36,405 nt of DNA, from positions 308,141-344,545 of the forward strand of contig NPFB01000040.1 of assembly GCA_014084085.1 (NCBI GenBank), read 5' to 3'. This document shows positions 8,528 to 16,722 of this stretch, piece after piece. The stretch is from Hondaea fermentalgiana (taxonomy: Eukaryota; Sar; Bigyra; Thraustochytrida; Thraustochytriidae). Made by a program: the position numbers and the translations under genes. The notes beneath the pieces were generated by a model. The model saw nothing but the letters and a program-made list of their open reading frames with translations, did no database searches and was not told the origin of the DNA. The stretch's first letter is position 1; the number at the start of each line of letters is the position of its first letter.

Positions 8528-9349
8528 ATGAAGGTGCAAGGCCAGGTTTGCTGGGTGTCCGGCGCCGCCCAGGGCATCGGGCTCGAACTCTGCAAGCTGC
8601 TAGCGGCTGATGGGGGCAAGGTGGTCCTGGTGGATATCTGCGATGAGGCCAAGGGAAAGCGCGCCGCGGAGGCCGTCAAGGCCGAAGGAGGCGACGCCGC
8701 TTTTGTCCGCGCGGACATGTCTGATGTCGCAGAGGTACGCCGCGCACTCGAGCAAGCCAAGGTCCTCTTTGGAGACGTTGCGACCATCGTCTCGCACAAC
8801 GCTGGCATCGTCGTCAAGGATGACTCCGCTGAAAAGGTGAGCAAAATGATCGCAATCAACACGCAGGCCATCATTGTCGGCACGCAAATCGCGGCAGATC
8901 TCATGATCCAGGCTGGGAAAAAGCAGGGTGCCATTGTCAACACGTCTTCGATGGCTGGCTTGACCCCAGTCCTCAATACACCCGCCTACGCTGGCAGCAA
9001 GTGGGCCGTGGTGGGATACACCATTTCGAGCGCCAAGCTTGCTCGCCAAGGAATCCGCGTCAACTGTGTCTGCCCAAACCTCGTCGACACTCCAGATGTT
9101 GGCAGCTTCTTCGAGGCCGAGTTCAAAAAGGGTGGCAAGGTCATGCAAAAGATGGCCGAGGAAAAGCTCGATGCTCGCGATGTCGCCCGCGCCCATCTTT
9201 CTGCCATTTATGACGATGAATTAGTTGCCAGCGCCATTACGGTCGTTTACGGCAAGACGTCTTTGTACAAGCCGAACACGCTCGAAGTTGTCGGTCATGC
9301 TTTCTCCAAAAATAGCCAAGACTACTTTGTCGAGACCTCTAAACTCTAA
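8528..9349 (+). CDS. Short-chain dehydrogenase/reductase (classical SDR)
   Basis: Predicted 273-aa soluble NAD(P)-dependent oxidoreductase with a Rossmann fold. The cofactor motif SGAAQGIG is at residues 11-18, Asp37 at the end of the second strand points to NAD(H) preference, the NAG motif is at 91-93, and the catalytic set is Asn111, Ser140 or Ser141, Tyr154 and Lys158 (YAGSK). The overall pattern resembles the 15-hydroxyprostaglandin dehydrogenase-like or acetoin-dehydrogenase-like classical SDRs, but the substrate cannot be read from the sequence. The ATG at 8528 is chosen because the Rossmann strand starts right after it; an upstream GTG-initiated extension is Arg/Gln-rich 5' UTR. It shares a divergent promoter region with DOHH. 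Confidence 0.92.
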   Translation: MKVQGQVCWVSGAAQGIGLELCKLLAADGGKVVLVDICDEAKGKRAAEAVKAEGGDAAFVRADMSDVAEVRRALEQAKVLFGDVATIVSHNAGIVVKDDSAEKVSKMIAINTQAIIVGTQIAADLMIQAGKKQGAIVNTSSMAGLTPVLNTPAYAGSKWAVVGYTISSAKLARQGIRVNCVCPNLVDTPDVGSFFEAEFKKGGKVMQKMAEEKLDARDVARAHLSAIYDDELVASAITVVYGKTSLYKPNTLEVVGHAFSKNSQDYFVETSKL

Positions 9350-9878
9350 GTACTAGGTCTATGCACACAGCAAGAAGTGCGTCTGCTTTACGGCGCGACG
9401 CTTTCCGAGTAAGTAATTCTAATTTATAAGCAAAGCAAAGCAGACAACGTCGATTTGTCCTGACACTGAGTTTCAAGTTCTCATGTCGCTCCGGCGCGCT
9501 CCAGGAACCTTTTCTCTTTGTCGATGGTGTAATTCGTCAGTCTAGCTGCAAAGTGAAGACAAAGCAAGCGCCCGCGCCCCGCGCCCAGGCCTAGTACTTC
9601 TACTCGAGTCGGCCTCCTCCAGCCGCGCGGCATGTGCTGCACAGGAATCTGCCTGCCTGCGCGTCGCAGTCGATTCCCGCAGAAGATCGTCGTGAAAAAA
9701 GGTCCGTTTGCGCCCTTTTCTTCAAGTTCCGAGTCAAGAAGCAGTGATTCCGGCCCGCCGACGCTGCGTCACCACGCCAGTTCTGCCAGTTCCGAACGCA
9801 AGAAGTCCGAGCGAGCGAGGGAGCGCGCAAGCGAGACGGACACTCGCGCGCGGAGAATCGTGCACTCGGCCGCGGGGC
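9350..9878. other. Intergenic region downstream of the dehydrogenase
   Basis: Holds the 3' UTR of the dehydrogenase. A short AGCAAAGCAAAGC repeat lies near 9430-9443 and a C/G-rich stretch near 9570-9590. Open frames on both strands between 9600 and 10139 show no recognisable protein. Confidence 0.5.
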
Positions 9879-10376
9879 ATGGGAGCCCTCCGGGCGCTCC
9901 GGACGCGCACGCTGGCCTTGTTGGTGACGGTGCGGCGAGTTCTTGAGCATGGCATTGGGCCAGTGGTCATGTTCGTCTTGACGCGCGTGCGAATGTACGC
10001 GCCGACCGCCGCGCGCATCTTGGGCCGCGCGACGCGCAAGGGTATTGAATGTGGCTGCCGTCTGGCGCAAGTCCACGTTCGCGTGGCGACGCACGTTGTG
10101 CTCCCGGTATTGTCGAGAGTCTTTTGGTTTCAGGCTCACGGCGCGGCGCGTGTGCTATCGAGAATCGCGGGCCTTCCTCGAGCGCGTCTCTTGCGCGCGT
10201 TTCCGGCGGCAGCAAGACTATTGCGGCGTATTTGTCGCATCGCCGCCAAGGTCGTGGTTGCCAGCTCGACCACCTTGCGCGCCGCAACGCAGGGACCTCT
10301 GCGAATATGTACACAGGCATCTTGCCAAACTCTTCAAAGAACTAAACAACTAAACATGACAGGACTTGTCTTCTGA
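9879..10376 (+). CDS. Possible small basic hydrophobic protein (165 aa)
   Basis: An ATG (G at -3) opens a frame of 165 codons ending in TGA. I recognise no family. The translation alternates hydrophobic residues with Arg/His every three to four positions over about 110 residues (for example LTRVRMYAPTAARILGRATR), a pattern of long basic amphipathic helices, and there are short hydrophobic runs near residues 27-35 and 75-85. Third positions favour G/C, as in neighbouring genes, until about the last 25 codons. It could be a membrane-associated or mitochondrial/peroxisomal small protein, or a non-coding open frame. An overlapping 179-codon frame on the minus strand (9600-10139) looks less protein-like. 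Confidence 0.4.
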   Translation: MGALRALRTRTLALLVTVRRVLEHGIGPVVMFVLTRVRMYAPTAARILGRATRKGIECGCRLAQVHVRVATHVVLPVLSRVFWFQAHGAARVLSRIAGLPRARLLRAFPAAARLLRRICRIAAKVVVASSTTLRAATQGPLRICTQASCQTLQRTKQLNMTGLVF

Positions 10377-10606
10377 AGAACGTCTACTCTTTCTGATTCT
10401 CACTTGCCTCCAGAGCGGGCACTGGCATGATCACTTCGAGAAACAAGATTGGGCCTGGACTCGATTCAGAAAAGCAGTGGCGTCAAAAACAACAACAAAA
10501 AAAAAGACAAGAAACAGGCTTGTTGCGTCGGTGTTGCTATCAAAGCCTGCTGCGTCAATTCTGCTTTCCAAGCCTCGTATCAAGCTACTTTAATTTTTAA
10601 AAAGTT

Positions 10607-10710
10607 ACGAGTCAAACTGCTTCAAGCCGCCTCAAGTCTATGTAGCCTGCGCCAAGCTGCTTCAAGTAAGATCAAGTCACATCAATCTGCGCCGAGCTGC
10701 GCCGAGCTAC
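10607..10710. repeat. Degenerate 10-bp tandem array, consensus CTGCNTCAAG
   Basis: About ten successive decamers keep register, for example CTGCTTCAAG at 10617-10626, CCGCCTCAAG at 10627-10636, CTGCGCCAAG at 10647-10656, CTGCTTCAAG at 10657-10666, and CTGCGCCGAG twice at 10687-10706. Further diverged copies seem to lie upstream from about 10540. Confidence 0.75.
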
Positions 10711-12040
10711 GTGGCTCCTCCGGTCATCTAAACGTACAAGGAAGGCATGCAGCTGCAGCTGCTGCTGCCCCGGTCTCACATTTCGGCCCAAAAGTTGACG
10801 GCGAACAGGCAAGGATAAGAACCCCTCCTCATGTCAAAGAACCGATCCAGGAACCATGCTCGAGGCAAGGTAGTATACACTTGTTGTGCGTGCCTAACGT
10901 AGATTTCATGTCGGATCCTGAGAGGGCGCTGGTGCCACATGCTTGTGCTGGCAGCACAAGTAACGACCCGGAAACGTTGCTTTGGTTGTGCCTCCCATGC
11001 CCACTTCCTCTCACAAGTCTATGTTTACCTCTTGTGTTTTTGTTCCCTTTCGTCCTACCACACTCACTTGACCATGTCATGCAGTAGCCTACTTCAAGTT
11101 CTTGTGCCTGCAGCACTGACCGCCCTTTTCCCATCAGCCAGCCAGTCAGCCACACCAGCCAGCTGCCGCCTGCAGCAGTGCAGCTGCAGCCAGCAGCAGC
11201 GAGTTTGCCATTCGGCCTTATTACTACCATGCCGGCGGCTCAACTTGCCTCGAGCGCGTGGTTTCTCGCGCGGAGCTGCGCTGAGCTTTCCTGGGACGGC
11301 CCTCTCTCTCAGCGCGTGGTCCATTTCCCCGGGCAAGCATCGTCCGCGAGCTCTCGGTAGCTACGACCTCATGGATAGCATCAAAACCAGCCCTTGGCCG
11401 TCCTTTCCATCCATCCCCGCCACACGCCAGCCAGCTCCCTCCACCCGACCATCCATCCATTCGTACATTCATGCATGCGCCCTGTAACCTCCGACGCACC
11501 CTCTTGAAGCCGCCAGCCAGCTTAGCTCTGCATCATCCGCACGCAGGCGCATGCGATGCTGCCGAAAAGCTGCAGCTGAGCAAAGGCTCCGTCTGGGCGA
11601 TCTCCTCGCGCCACCTTCGCGGCCGGGAACAAGGGTTCCCCCGCCATTGTGTTCGGGACGCGCGCGGCATTCATCCTCTAGGCCTACGTCGAAAGATAAT
11701 CGCAGGCCAGCGCCACTTCTCCGGCCGAGGCGCCGGAACCTTGCGCGGCTGCAGCGGCAGGTCTTCTGCAGAGGCGGCTGCAGCGACGGCGAGACGCCCG
11801 GAGGAAGGACGCCTTGGAGGAGCGGGCCCGGGACGCCGGCGGAGCGAGCAAGAGCGCGAGAGCGAGCCCTCGTCTGCCTGCAGCTGCCCGCCCGGCGGCG
11901 GAGGAGCGCGAGGTGCGCCTCCTCGAGCAGCGGCTCGTTGACGATGTCTGCGCCGCCTCACCGGGCGGGCCTTCGCGAAGGCTGCCGGCGCGGCCGCTGC
12001 AGCTGCTCCCCCGCTGCCTCCGCGCGCGGCGCCGCCGCCG

Positions 12041-12140
12041 NNNNNNNNNNNNNNNNNNNNNNNNNNNNNNNNNNNNNNNNNNNNNNNNNNNNNNNNNNNN
12101 NNNNNNNNNNNNNNNNNNNNNNNNNNNNNNNNNNNNNNNN
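12041..12140. other. Assembly gap of 100 N
   Basis: Exactly one hundred N, the usual placeholder for a gap of unknown length, flanked on the left by a GCC-repeat (GCCGCCGCCG). Any frame spanning it is meaningless. Confidence 0.99.
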
Positions 12141-12408
12141 AAACTTTCTTTCGCCTCCCTCCTCCCAATTGGTCAGCTGGGCCGTGCCGGCGGGATGGGA
12201 TGGTCGGGATGGGATGATGGCGAGTTTGAACGGGGCCATGAAGTGGTGGTGGCGGCGGTGGCTGGCGCTGCGGCGGCGGCGTACGGACGGCGACGAGCGC
12301 GTGGAGAGAAGCGAGAGGGGAGGGGGGCGGAGGAGAGAGGAGAGGGTCGGAGCTGGGCTGAAGAGGACGCGCGAGATGCTTTCGCGCTGGGCAGGATTGA
12401 TTTAGTGA

Positions 12409-12427
12409 TGCAGGCAGGCAGGCAGGC
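12409..12427. repeat. Short (GCAG)n repeat
   Basis: Four GCAG units about 130 bases upstream of the PdxS start. Confidence 0.8.
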
Positions 12428-12557
12428 GGAAATTGCAAGACCTGAGAACCCTGGGCGACTAACCTTTTTTGTCATTCGGCAACCCAACTTCTCGTGGCTA
12501 CAGAATAGCAGCAGCAGTAGCAGCAGCCAAACAAACATAAAAAGCAACAACAACAAA

Positions 12558-13490
12558 ATGTCCGGCGAAGATAAGATCATGGAGAACCGCGGCCTCGCCC
12601 GCATGCTCTGCGGTGGCGTCATCATGGACGTGACCACCCCCGAGGAGGCCAAGGTCGCCGAGGCCGCCGGCGCCGTCGCCGTCATGGCCCTCGAGCGCAT
12701 CCCCGCCGACCTCCGCCGCGATGGTGGCGTCGCCCGCATGAGCGACCCCGACATGATCCTCGCCATCAAGGAGGCCGTGAGCATCCCCGTCATGGCCAAG
12801 GCCCGTATCGGCCACTTCGTCGAGGCCCAGATCCTCGAGGCCATCGAGATCGACTACATTGACGAGTCCGAGGTCCTCACCATGGCCGACGAGGAGAACC
12901 ACATCAACAAGCGCAACTTCAAGGTCCCCTTCGTCTGCGGCTGCCGCAACCTTGGCGAGGCTCTTCGCCGTATCCAGGAGGGCGCCGCCATGCTCCGCAC
13001 CAAGGGCGAGGCCGGCACCGGCAACATCGTCGAGGCTGTCCGCCACCAGCGCTCCGTGCAGCGCGAGCTCCGCAAGCTCCAGTCCATGGACGAGAACGAG
13101 CTCTTTGTGTTTGCCAAGGACATCCAGGCCCCTTACGACCTCGTCAAGGCCTGCGCCAAGGAGGGCCGCCTCCCCGTTGTCAACTTCGCCGCCGGTGGTG
13201 TCGCCACCCCTGCTGACGCCGCCATGCTCATGCAGCTTGGCTGCGATGGTGTCTTTGTTGGTTCGGGCATCTTCAAGTCCGGCGACCCGGCCAAGCGCGC
13301 CAAGGCCATTGTCGACGCCGTCACTCACTACAAGGACCCCAAGAAGCTCGCCGAGCTTTCGAAGAACATTGGTGAGGCCATGGTTGGCATCTCTGACCTC
13401 AAGAAGGACCACGTCAACTTCCGCGACCGCGAGGGCGGCAGCTCTGCCGCCAACGGCAACGGCACCCCTGCCCCCCACGGCACCTGGTAA
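12558..13490 (+). CDS. PDX1: Pyridoxal 5'-phosphate synthase, PdxS/PDX1/SNZ subunit
   Basis: Predicted 310-aa TIM-barrel enzyme of the DXP-independent vitamin B6 route. It condenses a pentose phosphate, a triose phosphate and ammonia into PLP, with ammonia normally supplied by the PdxT/PDX2 glutaminase, which is not in this window. Key residues match the bacterial numbering: Asp24, Lys81 ([10 protein letters not shown]) and Lys149 ([11 protein letters not shown]), the two lysines that carry the covalent intermediates. [13 protein letters not shown] and [10 protein letters not shown] form the phosphate sites. Length fits the family; the Gly/Asn/Pro tail after residue 295 is variable. The ATG has a strong AACAAA leader. 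Codons are almost all G/C-ending, mostly C, suggesting high expression. A long minus frame over it is a shadow. Confidence 0.97.
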   Translation: MSGEDKIMENRGLARMLCGGVIMDVTTPEEAKVAEAAGAVAVMALERIPADLRRDGGVARMSDPDMILAIKEAVSIPVMAKARIGHFVEAQILEAIEIDYIDESEVLTMADEENHINKRNFKVPFVCGCRNLGEALRRIQEGAAMLRTKGEAGTGNIVEAVRHQRSVQRELRKLQSMDENELFVFAKDIQAPYDLVKACAKEGRLPVVNFAAGGVATPADAAMLMQLGCDGVFVGSGIFKSGDPAKRAKAIVDAVTHYKDPKKLAELSKNIGEAMVGISDLKKDHVNFRDREGGSSAANGNGTPAPHGTW

Positions 13491-13904
13491 AATCGGACAT
13501 GCCTTGGCAACAACAGCAACTACCTCAACCCGTTAAACTGTTGTCTCTTTAGTGCATTTCTTTCGTCTCGGACTCGCTACAACATTATGTGGAGTCTCGT
13601 CCACCCGTGTTCGTGGCCTTTCTCTTTCTATATCTCTTTCGCAATCACCCGTCATCATGCGAACGCGGGTCTCCTAACCCTTTTTTTTTCTTTCATAGGA
13701 AAGGCTTATGAGCCTGCGTGTACGCACATCCCCTAGCTCAGGTTTCGTGAGTGAGTTCATTTTATATTGGATATTTTTTCTCACAATCCACGCACTTTTT
13801 CGTGCACGCACAGAGATGAAAAAGAAAAAGAAGAACAATCTCCTTGAGCTGGACCATATTTTCTCTTTGGATAATCGATTACTCGATCATTGCTGGTATG
13901 CTTA
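13491..13904. other. Intergenic region between convergent genes
   Basis: Contains the 3' UTRs of PdxS (+) and the calmodulin-like gene (-). T-rich and pyrimidine-rich on the plus strand around 13675-13700, with an A/G-rich stretch near 13815-13835. No gene seen. Confidence 0.6.
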
Positions 13905-14429
13905 CTACCACGACGAGGAGAGAAGCGTCGATGCAATGACCTGATTATCAAACTTGCCATCTTCGTTGAGAGGAAGACGCTCAAAGACAAAGTCTACCTC
14001 CTCCTCCGTCATTTTCTCACCCAAATTAAGCAGCGCGTGTTTGAGCACAGACACGGAGACACTACCTTGCTGGCGCGGATCAAAAAGCCGCAAGGCGTCG
14101 ACGAGGTCCTCTGCAGTGTCTCGGTCCTGAATCTTGGTGCGCATCATATTCAAGAATTCGGCAAAGTCAATCGTTCCGGACTTGTCTGCATCTACTGCCT
14201 CAATCATCTCCTGCAGCTCTACTTTGGTCGGATTCTGTCCGAGTTCGTGCATCGCTGCCTCTAGCTCCTCGGCGTCGATCGTCCCGCCATTGTCCTTGTC
14301 GAATCGGTCAAACACCTTCTTGAACTGCTCCTGCTGCTCCTCCGTGAGCTGCAGCTCCGATTCCGTGTCGCTCTCTTCGACATGCGGCGTGCGCTCGTCT
14401 GGTGCCACTGCACGAAACTTTCGATCCAT
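13905..14429 (-). CDS. Calmodulin/centrin-like EF-hand protein with degenerate C-lobe
   Basis: Predicted 174-aa calcium sensor. A charged N-terminal extension of about 28 residues precedes four EF-hand units. Hand 1 (loop 44-55, [12 protein letters not shown]) and hand 2 (loop 80-91, [12 protein letters not shown]) are canonical, with Asp at 1, 3 and 9 and Glu at 12. Hand 3 (from Asp117, [12 protein letters not shown]) and hand 4 (from about 153, [12 protein letters not shown]) have lost the acidic ligands and should not bind calcium. The ATG at 14429 is preferred over a GTG 12 codons upstream. It could be a calmodulin-like protein, a centrin relative or a myosin-type light chain; such light chains bind IQ motifs, and an IQ-rich protein is encoded 7 kb away, but a link is speculation. 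Confidence 0.88.
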   Translation of the reverse strand: MDRKFRAVAPDERTPHVEESDTESELQLTEEQQEQFKKVFDRFDKDNGGTIDAEELEAAMHELGQNPTKVELQEMIEAVDADKSGTIDFAEFLNMMRTKIQDRDTAEDLVDALRLFDPRQQGSVSVSVLKHALLNLGEKMTEEEVDFVFERLPLNEDGKFDNQVIASTLLSSSW

Positions 14430-14795
14430 CTCCCCGCCCCCCTTCCCGCGCACGCCCTCGCGCACGCGCCCGCGTCTCTTGCGCGTCTGCCGCTCTCAGG
14501 TCGAACAGGAACTCGCAGCTAGTGGCACAGATCCGTTTCGTTTTTTTTCTTCTTGTTCAAGTTCTCAGATCAGACCCAGATCATAATTCCATTATTACCC
14601 CATCCCCCTTTCTTTCTAGAAGCGTCGTCCGGCCCGCAATTCTAAAAACGAATAAAGAAAAGGTGAAAGTGGGACGATCAAGATTAGCATCCCGAACTTG
14701 GGATAATTGCAAAAGCGAAGACAAGAAGCATGTCATAAGATGGACTCATCTTCTTACACATACACAGCGCATTCGTCGACGCGATCTTCGGCATG
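14430..14795. other. Intergenic region between two minus-strand genes
   Basis: Contains the promoter of the calmodulin-like gene and the 3' UTR of the TMEM19 gene. A T-run with pyrimidines is at about 14538-14560. No gene seen. Confidence 0.55.
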
Positions 14796-15665
14796 TCACA
14801 GAATGTAAGGAATGGCAAAGCCAAGAGCAGTAACAAGCAGCACGGATACGACATTGACCTGCTGGTTGTCGAGAATGTCGCGACCGCAAATGAGCTTGCC
14901 GGTCTTTTGCAAAGTAATACACTTTCGATCTTCGTCGTAGCGGCTTTCTTGCAAGGTGGCACCGAGCAGACTGTCTACAAGACTTCCCAGCAGCCCAAAC
15001 GCCCCACTGATAGGAACGAGGAGCCATTCTTGCCCAAAAGACGTACCGGCACAAAAGGGTCCCGAAAGCATGAGCACTGCACCTGCAAAGATCCCCCCGA
15101 GAAATGAAGCTGCAAGACCGAGCGCACTCACGCCACCATTCGTGCCCGGAGGAACTGACTCCCAAGGCCTGGTGATGAGCCGAGGCCAAGACTTGTTCAG
15201 CACGCCGACTTCGCTCGCCCATGTATCGGCTGCACAAGTTGCGTAGTGCGCCGCTGTGCCAAGCAAAACAGCGCTGTGCAAGATGCCGCCTTGATCCCAG
15301 GGACCATCCCAAAAACCAAACTTGCAAAAGTGCCCTACGGCCAGAAGTGTCGCAAAAAGAGAGCATGCAAGCACCTGACCTGCGCCGCGCTGACCTCCCT
15401 CACGGTACTCATCGTCAAGGAGAGCCTTTTTCTCCGCGGCCACCTTGGTCAACTTCGATCCCGAAAGGTAAAACGCGAGTAAGCTGATTCCGCTGCGTGG
15501 GAGGCTCGCCATCGACGCTGAAGCCACAACGATTGCAGCCGAGGCGCCTTGCACGTTCAGGCTTCTCTTGCGCAGGCCACGGTAAGCCACGAGCCCAGCG
15601 AACGCTAGCGAGCCGCCCACGCGTGCGGCCGCCATGGACCACGTCGCGCCATCCGACGCCGACAT
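14796..15665 (-). CDS. TMEM19: TMEM19 / DUF92 family integral membrane protein
   Basis: Predicted 289-aa polytopic membrane protein. Family marks are the YRGLRKRSLNVQGA block near the N-terminus, the SGSKLTKVAAEKK and EYREGGQRGAGQV block, CAADTWASEVG, PPGTNGGVS and the late DSLLGATLQ motif. DUF92 includes the plant phytyl-phosphate kinase VTE6, so a lipid-phosphate kinase activity is possible, but the function of non-plant TMEM19 is unsettled. The ATG at 15665 is chosen: the longer frame to 15803 starts at GTG, has no ATG before the upstream stop, and is mostly poly-Ala. An alternative start is ten codons further in (15635). It diverges from the hypothetical gene at 16056. Confidence 0.9.
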   Translation of the reverse strand: MSASDGATWSMAAARVGGSLAFAGLVAYRGLRKRSLNVQGASAAIVVASASMASLPRSGISLLAFYLSGSKLTKVAAEKKALLDDEYREGGQRGAGQVLACSLFATLLAVGHFCKFGFWDGPWDQGGILHSAVLLGTAAHYATCAADTWASEVGVLNKSWPRLITRPWESVPPGTNGGVSALGLAASFLGGIFAGAVLMLSGPFCAGTSFGQEWLLVPISGAFGLLGSLVDSLLGATLQESRYDEDRKCITLQKTGKLICGRDILDNQQVNVVSVLLVTALGFAIPYIL

Positions 15666-16055
15666 TAGCTTGGCGGCTGCGGCGGCGGCGGCAGTGGCAA
15701 TAGCCGCAGAGCGCCCTGTAAAGTCGCCGGTGAGGCACCCGCTCTTCGCCAATACGCAGCGGACCGCCGAGGACGTGTGAGTTTTGCCGCTCTCGCGCTG
15801 CACGATGGGTTTGTGAGCTCACTCAGATCTTTGCTTTTTGTCTTCTTCTTCCTGTGCGGAACCATTGCGGATCAGATTCGGAACAAAGTTGCGTTACGGA
15901 CAACAAAGACCAGGCCTCGTTCTCTTGTTTGTTGCATTCTCCTTTTTTTCTTAAAATTGTAAAGCTGCAGACCAGAACGCGCACGCGCTCGTGCATGTTG
16001 GTCGTGGCTCCAACGACGACGTGATTCTCTTTTTCCAGGGGTCGGTCAACTCCCA
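15666..16055. promoter_or_regulatory. Divergent promoter region (TMEM19 / hypothetical protein)
   Basis: 390 bp between two divergent starts. A T-rich segment at 15939-15960 is AT-rich on both strands. Near 16030 there is a pyrimidine tract followed by CAG just before the plus-strand gene, which could in principle be an intron acceptor, but no intron is needed to explain that frame. Confidence 0.45.
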
Positions 16056-16604
16056 ATGAATCTGAAAAATCAGCTCGGCGAACTCGACGTTTTGCTCCAG
16101 AACCTCGTGCAGGAACGTCGCGAGAAACTCAATCAGTTCGAGGACGAGGAGCTTGAAGACGTCACAAGTCACGAGCAGAGAAACGACCTCTGCAGCGCGC
16201 CCAGCGAGGAGCACCGCCAAGAAAGTGTCACACGAAAGAGTCAAAGCAAAGAGGGAGAACTCCGCAATGTAGTCGACAGCGACAGCGATAGCGAGGACGA
16301 GAGCGAAGGTGAAACACTCCGCCAAGACGCGCCCATATTATGGCAGGCATCGGACCGTCTTGAGCTTGCCACCCGGCTTCCCCACGAAATGCTCACCGAA
16401 GAACAGATTTTGGACCAAGAAGAATACGACTTTGCGATCGATACAAAGCGAGCGGCGCTCGTCGACGCATTGGAATCGCAGGGCGTCAAGTCGAGCCCCT
16501 ACGGAACTGCATGGTATATTTCCCCACGCAAGTGGAACGAGGCTGCCAAAACTAAACCTGGCGCAAGTTTAGAGGGCCTACCTGGTCGGAGAGACCTTCC
16601 GTAG
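16056..16604 (+). CDS. Hypothetical acidic protein
   Basis: Predicted 182-aa soluble protein that I do not recognise. Residues 1-35 form a charged amphipathic helix, likely coiled coil (LDVLLQNLVQERREKLNQFE). Residues 36-90 are hydrophilic and end in a strongly acidic Ser/Asp/Glu stretch (DSDSDSEDESEGE, 74-86), a typical casein-kinase-2 type target. The C-terminal half looks folded, with a Leu/Glu-rich helix (about 101-143) and a conserved-looking aromatic segment PYGTAWYISPRKW (148-160). No membrane segment or signal peptide. Codon use matches its neighbours, and the divergent arrangement with TMEM19 plus convergence with the GH5 gene leaves room for only this frame. Confidence 0.75.
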   Translation: MNLKNQLGELDVLLQNLVQERREKLNQFEDEELEDVTSHEQRNDLCSAPSEEHRQESVTRKSQSKEGELRNVVDSDSDSEDESEGETLRQDAPILWQASDRLELATRLPHEMLTEEQILDQEEYDFAIDTKRAALVDALESQGVKSSPYGTAWYISPRKWNEAAKTKPGASLEGLPGRRDLP

Positions 16605-16722
16605 CAAACAAAGCCTGGGCCATCCATCTCAGACTTGCACATCATTCATTCAATCAAAGTCAATCAAAAAATCAAGCACAAAAAGGAAACGCAAACTCGC
16701 GCCTCGAGATAAAAGTCTACAG

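Larger units (their letters stand above)
10377..12557. other. Long region without a recognised gene, containing an assembly gap
   Basis: The first part (10377-11090) is AT-richer and includes a degenerate 10-bp tandem repeat. The middle (11100-11470) is rich in CAGCC/CTGCAG words and CATC runs. From about 11700 to the gap the DNA is very GC-rich. One plus frame there reads as an Arg/Glu/Ala-rich stretch with coiled-coil character (residues like EEREVRLLEQRL) but has no start codon after its last stop, so a partial or spliced exon broken by the gap is possible. After the gap come GGGAT pentamers (about 12191-12215), (GCAG)n at 12409-12427 and the 5' UTR of PdxS. Confidence 0.5.

Noticed and set aside
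9600..10139. 179-codon minus-strand frame
   Set aside because: Arg/His/Ser/Ala-rich with no hydrophobic core pattern; less protein-like than the overlapping plus frame at 9879.
10939..11487. 182-codon plus frame starting at an ATG
   Set aside because: Ser/Cys/Pro-rich with repeats from CAGCC and CATCC words; no domain and no codon bias.
11814..12557. Frame running through the N gap into PdxS
   Set aside because: Bases in the gap are unknown, so the open frame is an artefact; the PdxS family starts at 12558.
12498..13478. 326-codon minus-strand frame over PdxS
   Set aside because: Gly/Asp/Val/Leu/His shadow of a high-GC3 gene.
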